From: Anisakis pegreffii
Taxonomy: Eukaryota; Nematoda; Chromadorea; Rhabditida; Anisakidae
Reading direction: 5' to 3'
Length of the DNA: 64,000 nt
Assembly (NCBI GenBank): GCA_035041965.1
Contig: JAPYMA010000772.1
Location: 186,001 to 250,000 of the forward strand
The translations under genes and the position numbers were made by a program. Under the pieces are notes generated by a model. The model saw only the letters and a list, made by a program, of their open reading frames with translations, had not been told where the DNA came from and did no database searches. Shown piece after piece: positions 26,186-38,094 of this stretch. How positions within the stretch are numbered: position 1 is the first letter of the stretch; every line of letters begins with the position of its first letter.

Positions 26186-27056
26186 ATGAGATTAGGTCTG
26201 ATTGGCATATTCGCATTGCTGTCAGCATGTTGTATTGAAGCTTCACCATCATGGTATTTCACAAATTTCCCGGAAGAAGATAATCATTCCCTTGGCAAAA
26301 AATCATACGTGAGTCATTCGAGAACCTTTATTTTAACACTATTCGAAATTATGCAGCGCTTCATATTTTCAATCTTTTCGCTTGAAGTAGCATCTCATTT
26401 CGCCGATTTGCCAGATTACAAGATCCCTCAAAAAATTTCAGTCAACTATAAAACCACGAGGTGCAAGTATGATCTCTGGTCGTGGTTTTGGGCCAGGTTT
26501 CTTTGATCCATCCATAAGTTATTTCATGACAAAGCGGGCGTCCGGAGCGGTGAGTGAATATTGTTTTTGAGTACTTATTTTTAGTTGAGATGCAAATAAT
26601 TAGCATTTGTCCGAGCAATTGTGAATATGTGCTTATATAGCATATTTAGAATAAATGATTGAATTGTTCTTTCGAGACGTTGTGTTCTACGATATACTGT
26701 CAAGAGGAGATAATGAGGTTATTAATGTTGTTAAGTGAAAGATTCACTATTGAGGACATTAATGAGAATCAAAAACAATCAAACTTTTGCAGGGGTCCTT
26801 GACTCCACGAGGGGCTAGTATGATTTCTGGACGTGGATTTGGACCAGGATTTTTCGACACACACAGTTACTTTGTTAGGAAGAGGAGCGTAAGTTTTTTG
26901 CGTTGTTCGGTTTCGTATCACATCTTCAGCAGATCATCTCAGTCAAACCACATTCACCATTGTCTCATTATTGTGTTGATTCAACAGGTGAATTTCTTTC
27001 AGATGATGACACCAGACGAGTATATGCAGAGATTAGAGCAGCTACTTGAAGCTTAA
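26186..27056 (+). CDS. Neuropeptide-like precursor with two near-identical peptide exons
   Basis: Four exons, all in phase 0 (26186-26308, 26442-26549, 26793-26888, 27003-27056), give 126 residues. The N-terminus MRLGLIGIFALLSACCIEA is a typical signal peptide with likely cleavage before SPSWYF. A KK site follows in exon 1. Exons 2 and 3 each contain PRGASMISGRGFGPGFFD, followed by a variable stretch and a dibasic site (TKR in exon 2, RKR in exon 3). Exon 4 encodes a short acidic C-terminal piece (MMTPDEYMQRLEQLLEA). This is the architecture of a secreted nematode NLP-type precursor processed by proprotein convertase at KR. The peptides are not glycine-amidated at the visible sites. I do not recognise the core motif as a named family. 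An alternative upstream in-frame ATG exists at 26159, but 26186 gives the cleaner signal peptide. Confidence 0.82.
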
Positions 27057-28489
27057 CCTAAAAGCTGGTATGAAAACTATTGCGAACTAATATCAGCTTG
27101 CCTGGTGAATCTTAAAAGGATCTACCAACGAAACCGAATGAAATATTCACAAAATTTCATTTCACAAGTCAGTAACTGCTATTGTTCACTCGTTATTCCC
27201 TCTTCGGTCCACTCTCATCCGTGTTGATCTCATTTTATTGCAGTCGTATTGTTGTGATATCTCGCATTCCAACCAAATACTCCATTAATATTACTTCATT
27301 GCATTCACTATTTCATATTCGATGTAAGCTACAAACGAAATCCTCATATAGAATCTCGTTTTTGTTCAAGGATTTTGGCGATCATAAAACACAATAGAAG
27401 CTTCAGCAATATATTGTAATTTATAGTCGTGTAAATCCTCTCTGATATGACGGAAACGTATTGTTGCTTATCGCCCACACCAACCCCTTGCTGTGAACAT
27501 AAAGAGACCAATTGTTTTCTGTTTCTTGTTGAATGCATTGCACTCATACACTACAACAATCATCACATACAAATGCAATTGTCGGTCCATTTCAGTTTTT
27601 TGATGTATACAACACAACAACTGTGATAAAATTTATTCGAAAATTCCAGCTTGAAAACCGTATTATGACATTTTCATAAATCAGAATAACAATACGACAA
27701 AATCACGCAGAATAAAAACTGAAAATTTCGCTAGCTGAATGAGATAAACACAATGATGGATCAATAACCATGAAACAAACAACAACGAATATTCGAATGA
27801 TCACCACAATAAGTTACTGAATAATGTATGCCAACGTTGGAATGAACACAATCTTTGAAATGAATGAAAAAACCGAACTGAAAATCAATGTGCTATCGGA
27901 GGTAACAATTAGACGACATGAATTAATATGTGAAGAATAATTGATGAAGTGGTGAGATTGCGTGAGAAGGGAAAGTTGAATGAAGCACACTGCAAAGTTG
28001 GCAAAAAGGAAATAAAATTGGAATGTGCACTTGAACAAATGGCAGAAACAGTATGACAGTATTGGATAGCAGTTGAAGGCATTGTACACTTGGGAAATAA
28101 TCACTTCGGAATGATCACTTCTGAGAATACCTCATTGCACATGAGAATGAGCTCGATGCTAGAGCACTGAATCCATCTGACATATTCGTCATTTTCAGAG
28201 CACAGCAATTCTTCATATGTGGTGCTTGCTCAAGCAACTGAAGATTTTCGCATATAATCATTTTATATCACTGACGTAGCGATATGATTACAACGGAAGA
28301 GTAGTATCTTTGAAAGAGTATCATTTTCTTTTTTGATAAAGCACTACTTGAATAATCGCACTCGATCATGTCATACTGCAGACAAAGCAGAAATCGTATT
28401 GAAGCGATCTCTCTCGCAAACTCTATATATCTATCATGCAATGCGATTTGTTTAATGAAATGACTGGTGCTAAAAAAAGCGATGGTCAC
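27057..28489. other. Intergenic region and possible 3' end of the CPEB-like gene
   Basis: No separate gene was recognised. On the minus strand a candidate terminal CPEB exon (28176 down to 28159, encoding MDSVL then stop after a CAG acceptor) would join in phase with the zinc-domain exon, but it is too short to be certain. The frame covering 28104-27814 is hydrophobic and low complexity and is not called. Confidence 0.35.
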
Positions 28490-31400
28490 CTTGATCTGAT
28501 CACCAACTCGCACGAGTGGTTTATGGGATTTGAACTTTTCGTTTGAGCTGTGCTGCAAATGCCAGCACTCTTCGCAGTAGTACTGCAAACAATACACATC
28601 ACCACAAAAATATGGTGCATAATTGCCTGAACATTTTGCTCCACCACATTCATCACACATTTGCTCGTCCATTATATACGGCTTAATTTCAACCTGAATT
28701 AGATCAATTTATCAGACAGTCAGACGTAGACATCTGCTTTTCTTCGGATGACGGATGAAAAGCGATAAGCTCGTCGAAATCTAATATCTTTTGTTGTTTT
28801 GTCACAACAAAAACTGACAAGTGACGACAGATAACGATTGATAACGAGGAGCAAAACTGCTGATAAAAATAACTTTATGTTCTGTTTCGTTCAAGTGTCA
28901 GTCAGAATAAAGCCGAAAACAATTGCACTGATTGTCTCCCAAATCCTGGCAATTAAGAAATTAGCCACTGCTTACTAAAACTGAGAATATAATTCGAAAC
29001 TGCGTTACCCATTTGTTCACGCTATGGATCACACCCGTTGCGTTCTGTGAATTATTTTGTTACACGCGACTTGTGAAAGAGAATCATTTCAAATGACTAA
29101 TCCATGAAAATGTCTCTATTGTTTCCATCAATAATTTGATCAGACAATTCAAGAAAGTGAAAAAATCATTGGTGAAGCTTCAGCTACTCCAACGAATATT
29201 TTGATATTAAAGAACGCGAAAAAGGCGAAGGAAACGTTATTTTTTCACGGTGTTGAAAATATGTTCGGCACGAGAGGATGGCAGTGCAAAAACAAACGAA
29301 ATTCTTTTTCATAAAATGTTACACTCGGAAAAAAATATTAAGCATCACTTGTGGTCAATATTTCGAATAACACAAATATTTCCTAGATATTCCACCATCC
29401 GGCTTCGGATAACTAATGTACGCTTCATCCCCTTGACAGAGGCTGTTTAGATCGAAAATTTTTTTTGCTGTTGCGAGGTCTCTTTTACGCTTCATCATTC
29501 TGTGCAGTTAGCGTCGTAGCAGATTATCTGGATAGGTCTATCTCCAGTTAGCTATTTATGCATTGAGAATCCAGCTCCCAAAAAATTCAACTCGGTCTCC
29601 TCAACGTGCCACACTTATCTGAACTGACCAACATTCAGTTCCCCATTATTAGAAGATTCTTCATTGTCCGAGCTCGTTTGTCTTCCATTATTGCTTTGCT
29701 CTCGCAATGAAGTTGATCTGTTTTTCCACGTTATCACTATTTAGAACTCAAATTTCTATCCGTTGTCGCTCGGTCGTTTCATTCTTATTACAGCGATGAA
29801 GCGAAAGTATTGACGAAAACGACAAAAATGCATTTGTTTAGTCAGATAGACCATATTCTATCCGCTAAACAACGACTTCGACCGTGGCGAAGTAATTGTT
29901 TAGCGGACAGAATATGGTCAATTACCTTTAATGGATTTTTAATTTGTTCGAATCCAAAATATGAAGTAATTGGAATTTGCTGAATAATCGATATGTCACG
30001 GGAACGGATGGTGAGTAAACTTGATGGTGTATGATTCTAGGAGTGTGACCAATTTATGCAACAACGCTATTATTAAAAATATGGTGATATCAACGTTCCA
30101 AAGAGTGCAGCAATTAAGCTTGTTTGTAAGGATGTCACGAAGCACACAACTTCAATTCAGTTAAAAATTACTCGTTTGGTTATCCCTCCGCAAAAGACAT
30201 TGACGAACCGACCACTGATAGCTGATATGAATGCTCCTGTGGTTGCAAATGTAACTCTTGCAGCTCCTTTCGGGTATTTCAGTTCAGGATCAATGTCGAT
30301 CCCTGCATAACATACCGGACCATAGAGCCCCTCCAAAACTCGTGCGAGGTCACCTATTATAATACGATGATTAAGACAGACATCACTGCACCAACATCTT
30401 CAGTTGCTTGAATACCCATCACGCCTTTTGTGTTTCAATGTAATTAAAAACTAAGCAGTAACTTCGTTACGAAGATCACTGTTCAAACGGAATGCAACAA
30501 CTTCGCAGGTTTTTTATGATATAAGTTTTCGTACTGTTCTGACCGTTGCTAAATTCCACAATTATTTTTGAGCTCACTGAAGAGCTAATGAAAAACGAAC
30601 TTGCCCTTGTCGGTCTCGGTACACCACCAATGAAAACCGTTCGACGAGCATCAAGCACCATGCTATCACTTAGTTTGTATGTGATGTCTGCCAGTCGCCA
30701 CGGTCGAATTTGCACCTGCAATAAACGCTCGTACATTAAAGTGGGGAAATCGCTCCAGAAACACGGATAGAAGAAAATGGAAAAAGAACCATTATTTTCA
30801 CGCAATCAACGGTATAAAGAACGGCGAACATGAAGATTTCCATAAAATAAACTTAAAAAAGAAAACTTAAAATGACTGAAAAGCTTGAACTATTTGAAGG
30901 TATGTCACTTGATGATGAAGTAACTGGTTAAAAAAGACTGCAATGTAATGTACAAGGATAAAACAAGGATAAAGAACAAAAACAATGCAGGCAATACCAA
31001 TGTAGGCTGCTATGTAATAATATTAATAAAATAATAGTCAAATGAGCAATAAAAGTAATGATTCATCAGTTCGTGTTGCAAAATAGAAAGCTGGACGATG
31101 TTCCGACGCACACACTCAATAGACTATTAGGGGAATCGCTAATAACTTGTCACAGAATTCCGAGTTCAGCTCGCATGCTGATGATCTGGCAAGAAATGCT
31201 TTTTCACTCTGTTCATTTGCAAACTATTCTCTAACAGTCTCTTAGTAGGGTTCAGCCGAGTGCGAAATCGAATTCGATGGCCTCTGAAAACTCGCGTATG
31301 ATTGGGCCCTGTAGAGGTGGATGGTCCTGGGAAGTTTGTTGGAAGGTGTGGACCCAACTCTCTGATAAAATGTCTCATGTTAACACCAACGAACCGGTTT

Positions 31401-32724
31401 ATTGCGCATCGTAGGGCTGGACACGAGAAGGTAGTAATCGTCACCATCTTTATGGCATCTATTCACCAAGCGCTGAACCGACTGTTCGTCCTCAAACACA
31501 ATGAACACGTAACCCTTCAAACTTCCAACTGAAATATTGAACACGGTCAGGTTAGCATCCGCGCGATGCATTATGCATATCGTTTTACGAATCATCCTCT
31601 TCAATCGCTTTGTTCTATCGACGCTGACTCTGGTTAGGATTGTATTTGCATATTCATTGAATGCAAAACCCTCAACATATAAAGACCATATTTCACAACA
31701 CTCGAACCATCTGACGTTGCGCCAACCTGGATGCGACAAAGTGTGTGTGCGATTCTTTGAGCAAGTATCCGAGCGATATGGCCAATCCACAACCATCGTG
31801 CCGAACTGCTTGAAAGTTGAAACAATTTCTTCTAAAATTTGGACCATGTACACACTCGAATTGTCTTCTGTTATGCAAAACTATGGTGGTGATCAAGCGA
31901 TGGCTCTTGAAATAAGCTGACGTGCAAATGATGTCTAACCTTGGCTCACATCGAATGGTAATCCACCAATGAAAACTTTGCGGGCAAAAATTTCTTCCGA
32001 ACAATTCACTGTATCGCCATCACATTTCGCCGAATCTCCCATAGCGCTCATATTAAATTCTTGTGAATTGCCTTGACCTATTAGATTGCGATTAAATTCA
32101 TACTCATTAGATGGGTATTTCTAGGTGGAAATATGAGCTTCCAGTTTCATCGATTCTTCAGCCGGATGAAAATCGGTGCTTTTTAGTACTCTCGTTCTGT
32201 GGTTGAGGATAATGAATGGATCAAGAACGGAGACCGCACTGGAATCGTGTGGTATTCAAATTCGAAGCCGACAGTAACCTTTCATCAGGTGCACGATCAA
32301 TCAGAATCTCAGTTTACTGTAGTGAACGGAATGCATGTTTCGAAAAATTAGATGCATAAACAAAGAAATATTTGTGAATGGTTAACCAATATCATTGGTT
32401 GAAATTTTAAAAGCGAATGGCGAAAAAGCCTTGAACAAAGGATCGTTGGATGGCAGCATTGGATAACCACCCAGGAACGCACCACAGTTCAGTTCTTCTG
32501 CATTCAACGATTGAGCAAAGCTGAAATTTATGAAAAAGATATAACAGTGCCATCAGGATCTAAAGTTTATTCCAAAAATTGTTCAGCTTCCAAGAAGGGT
32601 GACTAAAAGCAAACCCATTCGCAACTGGCCCAAGGGAAGAACTCGATGCCGTATTCATTTTATTCGAATCTCGCCCAGATGAGTCGGATGCACTCGATCC
32701 GGCAGAAGAATGTGCTGTAGGTGG
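28490..32724 (-). CDS. CPEB-family cytoplasmic polyadenylation element-binding protein (partial 5' end)
   Basis: Minus-strand exons with matching phases include 32724-32615, 32520 to about 32387, 32120-31940, 31831-31727, 31528-31395, 30715-30601, 30353-30172 and 28693-28490. RRM1 begins [16 protein letters not shown] and continues with [14 protein letters not shown] and [14 protein letters not shown]. The inter-RRM linker is [21 protein letters not shown]2 has [14 protein letters not shown] and [19 protein letters not shown]. The last exon is the C-terminal zinc-binding ZZ domain, with [25 protein letters not shown] and HKPLV. This order is diagnostic of CPEB proteins, which bind U-rich 3'UTR elements and control poly(A) tail length and translation in germ line and neurons. 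Upstream exons encode a low-complexity serine-rich N-terminus. The initiator, one linker exon near 32.2-32.3 kb and the final few codons are unresolved. Confidence 0.9.
29849..29919. repeat. Imperfect 32-bp inverted repeat (hairpin) in a CPEB intron
   Basis: Arms at 29849-29880 and 29888-29919 match at 29 of 32 positions around a 7-nt loop. The outer 24 bp start GACCATATTCT and contain one mismatch. The hairpin lies in the intron between the RRM2 and ZZ-domain exons. It could be a miniature foldback element or an intronic RNA hairpin. No clear target duplication is visible. Confidence 0.8.
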
Positions 32725-34130
32725 CTGAAAAAATGCAGCGCTTCGATTTACAATGAATGAATATTTTAAACGAAATTTTGTGATTATCAAAAATCACTCT
32801 TTTTATCCATCAGATTCTCCGAAGATATCGCTAAGAGGTGTGAAAAAATCGCTATTAAACGACCTGATAAAGTGCAGTGAAAATACTTCTGTTACTGAGA
32901 CCCGATTGAACTTGACAACCCATTGCGTTAGTGCCATTTTCCTTTGGTGAATCCATAGTTCTCGTTGTTGATGTCGATCACTGACTGCCTATGAAAAGTA
33001 ATACTTAAAATAATTCGAATTATTTATGAGCACATGATGCTAATGATTGACATTTCTCAACCAAGCTGCACTACTCTCAAATTGCAAGTTCTCGAAATTC
33101 ACGAAAATTCTTTCAACTACTGTCAACTAAGCTAAGATCCCTTTTTTCATTTTCCAAGCTTCATCCTTCACAAAACTCTACCTTCTATGAGTAATTCCGA
33201 CTTGCTCCTAACCGACAATTGCTCTTTTTCTTCCGTCCGTTCTTCCTCTGAATGCTAGTTGCAATCGATTCCGACAAAACCGTCGTTGAGTGATAGCTAG
33301 AGATGAAAAAATGATGGTGCCGCACCAAAAACTAGCACACAAAATGAATGATTGAAATTTGGGAGCATTTTCCATTCTGCATACATCATTGTTACACGTC
33401 ACTTTTTAAAATATCTTTTGAAACAAATCTGAATAACTACTTTTCTCTGATTTCGAACTCATTAACAAATGCATATTACTGCCATATTTCATTGTAAATT
33501 CTCGATCAAGATCTGTGCCAACCTTTCCAACAATAGGGTACTTTCATTGTTTTGATGAGCGATCGAAATAACTTTCATTCCATCTGTTTGTGACATTTGT
33601 CAGCTTTTTTTTCGAGGTTTCGATGAAATTTTCGAGGTTTCGATGAAAACGGCATGTTCCGGTATGATACAAATTGAACTTGTCAGTGCCGTTAATCCTC
33701 TTTTGCAATACACCCACAAACAGTACAGTTTTGCATATTCTGTTTGTTTCAACGTGCATGCGGTTCGAAGCGACCAGAAAGAAAATACTGCATAAAAATT
33801 CAAAATTTGCAGGATATCAATAGCCATTGTTTACAGCAACTGTGAACTCGCTTTGCTTTGGTTGTCAATACCCGGAGCGGTTGGGCACTGCAAATGTCTT
33901 CGGTGAGATCATTCCGTATGGGTATTGGTTACAAAAAAAAATTGTTTTGAAAAGTTATTTGCCGGTTCATTAACAGATTTTTCGCGTTCAGACGTATACT
34001 CTTAAGGTGAAATGAAACTATCAAATGAAATACTTTCAAAAGTGATAAAATAATTACGCTCCACCATTCTTGTGTGTTTTGATGCTTCAAAAATACTTCG
34101 TTTGTTGTCCTCTTGAACCTTAACTTTAAG
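32725..34130. other. Region between the CPEB-like and the unrecognised gene
   Basis: This should contain the 5' exon(s) and promoter of the minus-strand CPEB-like gene, but no initiator exon could be identified. An exact 20-bp tandem duplication (TTTTCGAGGTTTCGATGAAA) lies at 33609-33648. The remaining frames look random. Confidence 0.4.
33609..33648. repeat. 20-bp tandem duplication, two exact copies
   Basis: The unit TTTTCGAGGTTTCGATGAAA occurs at 33609-33628 and immediately again at 33629-33648. Confidence 0.9.
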
Positions 34131-37100
34131 AAAGAATGATTTTGAGGCGAAACATGCAGCACTACCTACAATCAAGCAAGGCGCTCATCCGATCGAGTTG
34201 GAGTTTCCAATCGAAGATGTCGATTTACGCAAAGATCTCCATGTAAAAAAATTCCTCACCAACCTTATGAGCGATATAATTATAATACGATAGGTAACGT
34301 TGAGGAATAACTAATGTGGTTTATCGCACGAGCTTCTTTTCTCAATTTGGGAATGCATTCCTCCATAATTTTGTGTCCAGAACACAGCAGGAATTTTTTT
34401 GGTTAGAAGTGTTCTCACAAAATTTGCATCGGTCTCTAAGTTCACTTGAAATGTCTGTTTGATATTGTTGGCTCAGCATCGTGGTATTTTTACAGTACGC
34501 AATGAATGTTGCACTACCACCATCACTGAGGGACACAGAAGAGAATACGAAAGAAAATAAGAGTAAATTCTATAGACTGAAATTGCTGCCTGAACAATAT
34601 CGCTACACCGAGTAGTAAGTGAATCGTTTAATAAAATACAATCTAACATTTAACGTCTTCAGCCCGTCTGAAGACAGGCTCAAACACCGTACGGTTGAAG
34701 TTGACATTATCATCAGTCAAGCCAGTCCCCATTCCAAGCTACCTGACTAGTCATAATATGACCTTCATATAAATACCGGCATCACTTTTCTATCACCCTA
34801 ATGAAATGGTATTTTCTTTCTGAAATGGTATTTTTTACATTGAAGTGATTCTAACCGAATTTTTGACGAAGGATGAGGTAGTTACTTTTTCGAACGGAAC
34901 GAAATTCCTTTCTTGATTGACGCTTATGAATTATAGCTATTACCCAGAAAATGAACCATATCGGGTCTTCTTTCACAACGTTTGCAATAGATGGTTCGTT
35001 TATAAAACATATCAACGTGTTGACGAGGTCAGTAAAACGATTTGTGATTTGACGATTCCTCAAATTATTTTTTGAGAAACAACTTCATGCAAACAACATT
35101 TCAAAAACTAATTTCATATGAATTTCGTCATGTATTCTAGTTGTTCCTAACTGATAACTTCAACGCAAAATCCTATTATATGGGCATGATCCCGGATACG
35201 TTGATGCAACGAGGTGACTTTCGTGAGATAAACGATTTCCTGTCGTGAGTGACAATATGCTATATTTTAATTTATATTCGAGTGTGATGTAATAACATGA
35301 AAGCGCATAACTCTAGGTGACATGTCAACAGAAACTGACAGCATACCAGAGATGGATCAAAAACTTTTCACCGAGGCCCTTCCGATACAGCATTGAGTAC
35401 GATGTCCAGCTCTAATTAACATTATAATGTCACTGGCGATAATTTACAATTTCTTACGTGAATGGTGTCAAAATGTATTAAAAAATAAACACTAAGAAAA
35501 ATAAACACTCTCAGATCAAATTTTAAAAGACACAATGTGCGAGAATTGCAGAGTTGCATGTGTTCTTCACGGTGAGAATGAGCGCAAAAAAGAGCTGCAA
35601 TTCAGAACAGGTCGTGGATTTCGATTGAGTGCTCGGACGATGAAAGGACGCAAACTGCCAGCAACCTATCTCGCATCACATGCAAGAGAGGGGTAAAACA
35701 ATTTTATCGACTCATCCCGAAAAGATCACAGAAACTTCTCTGAGAAGCATTTTATAAACATTGTTTCCACATATTTTGGTGATTAGAACAAATTTTATAG
35801 CTGAAAGGATGAGAAGTTGCATATTGATAGCTTTTTTCAATTGAAACTGAATCAATCTGAATGCGAGAAGGGAGCAAATAAGGCGTTCTTGAACTGCGAT
35901 CACTTATCACGTCACGATTGGAATGCATGAAATTAGTGAAAAAAATTCATCGGAAACTTTGAAATTTTTTTTGCGAAGATTCCATAAAATCCATGCACAC
36001 TGATCTCATATTGCTGCTTTTAGCGCACAGGGCCCACAATGCTGAAACTAGTTGTGTATCGACACGCCGTCGACATAGCCAATTACCAAGAGGGAAGATT
36101 GAAGAAGATTAATGAAGAGTCAAAAAACGTCGACATAAATGCACATTTGACGGTATGCATTTGCATGATCACCTTCAATTCGTTCAGTTAAGAGAGCCTA
36201 GTGAATTAGGACACCTGAATGCTGAGGAGTTGTTTTTGCAGAAATTTGCTGGCGATCATGCCGCCTGGTTGAAAGTTAGGAGAGGGATGCTCGATTATGA
36301 AGCTCTCCAGCACCGTATTCGAAAAACTGTTCCTTTCAAGCGAAGTGCTGCAACAAGGTTTGCGATAAGAACAATTCCAAACAGAACATTTCCTCCCATA
36401 AAAAGATGTAACTTTCCGAACTTATCACAATTTGAGGCAGTAACTTATTGGTTATTTCGATAAATTTCGAGTGAAATCGAATTTTGTACTGATAACGAAG
36501 TTGTTTTGATAGGCTTGTGATATTACCCGGCTTAACAGTAGCAGACTTATGCAATGAATTGATCGATTTTCCCGCATGGACCGGTTACCATTACTATTAT
36601 ATGCGAGTATGCAATAAGAAAGGTGTTAACATTGTTTATGATGATATCAATTATGCAGTGGTGAGATTATGTTCCCTTTTGATTTGGTGTATTTTCGTTT
36701 GAGCAGTGAGTGAAGTAGAACTTCGTGACAGTTGATTGATGGTAACATACGGTCACGTGCGCGTTGTTGCTTCTAGTTGCAATTTTGATCAGGGATAATG
36801 AGATGAACATAAAAATGCTTGAATGTAGTAGTGTGACTTAGTTTGCACAATGTTCATGAACACAAATATAGTTGAATACGGTTGGAATGATTCTGCCGAC
36901 TCAACCGTTTCAGAAAGAAAACAACAAACTTCGTCATTTACGAGTGAAATTGTCGCGATATTCGTATGGTCCTCAAGCCGTGGCAGTATTTGATTCACAA
37001 AAAGTGTTCAGTGGTGGAAAAGTGAGTATGATCTTTCAGTCACATTTCAACTGAACTATGCTTAATCGATAAATTACAATTTTGTCAATTTCAACATTTA

Positions 37101-37462
37101 CAACGTCCTCGCAGTTGCTTGTTTTGAGGTGTATTTACCGCAGAGCGTTTCAGTTGATACTTGACAACTATCCGCTAAAGAATCGACCGCCGAGTGTTGC
37201 ATCTGAATCTGGTGTATCAACCATTACGAAAATGTCAACTGCAACTACGGTTAGCTGTCGTGGCTCATTCGTTCGTCGAAACTTATGCGAAAACGACATC
37301 AAACACTTCAAACGTGGCAACGCCGCGCCACTTTCGATCTCATTTAACGAGGAAATGGCATTCGAGGGCATCGATTGCTCTTACGATAGAAAGTATCCCG
37401 CATTGCTCGTTATTGCGAAAAAAATAAAAAATAAAAAACTTTCAAACGCTGACAATAAATGA
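34131..37462 (+). CDS. Unrecognised multi-exon protein-coding gene
   Basis: A chain of protein-like exons on the plus strand. The best supported are 36024-36152 (TMLKLVVYRHAVDIANYQEG), 36188-36357 (ELGHLNAEELFLQKF), 36513-36660 (LPGLTVADLCNELIDFPAW), 36872-37021 (VAVFDSQKVFSGGK) and 37115-37462 (LLVLRCIYRRAFQLILDNYP to a TGA stop). These join in consistent phase, as does 35606-35692 upstream. More tentative exons lie at 34131-34242, 34562-34614, 34663 to about 34700, and 35141-35244 (AKSYYMGMIPDTLMQRGDF). The joins among these upstream exons do not all close, so at least one exon is missing. No signal peptide, transmembrane helix or catalytic motif was recognised. The last exon ends in a serine/threonine-rich, basic tail. 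I could not place it in a family; a conserved but uncommon metazoan protein is possible. The initiator is unknown. Confidence 0.6.
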
Positions 37463-38094
37463 GTAATCAATGCGTAAAAAATTGTTTAAAGTCACCGAAT
37501 TCGTGGTGTAACGACTGGACTATGCAAGCAACACACAATGACTACGATCATCGCTTAACAGAAACAACGATCGCAAATCCACGAGAAGCACACGCTGTTG
37601 GTGAAGAGCAGTTCGCGATACGTCTTAACAATGAAATCAATTCACGACTTAGTTTTGTTGTGGCGTAAGTTGTTAGAGAGCTGAGCTTTTAAAGTGTACA
37701 CTGCTTGTATTCTTACAGGTGGCAATAATCAGGGTGAAATATGGTGATTGGATTAAGTTTATGCTCAGGCTTAGATTGATGCTCACGCAGGGGAACATTG
37801 CACTTGATTAATAAATGCCTTATCCCTGTATGACAGAACCATCCATTTATTTAATGGATAGCTCAGACCGGCTAGGAGCCTCAACCTTTATAGTCTAAGC
37901 CCAGCTATTATCCATCCTCAGATTTCACTTTGACTATCACCAGTTATATCCTCACTGATCATTTTATCTCACTATCAGTTATATATTTATGAATGTAATT
38001 TTGAATATGTTCATCTCATTTTCAACACAGAATGGTGACTACTAAATTATAAAATGTATTGTCAAAATGCTGGTGAATTGTAATTTGAAGCGAT

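Noticed and set aside
31380..31920. Plus-strand frames of up to 127 codons across 31.3-31.9 kb
   Set aside because: They are antisense shadows of the CPEB RRM1 exons, which have clear homology on the minus strand.
35524..35694. 57-codon frame starting MCENCRVACVLHG
   Set aside because: A different frame of the same DNA gives an exon that joins in phase to the following one, so this reading was set aside.
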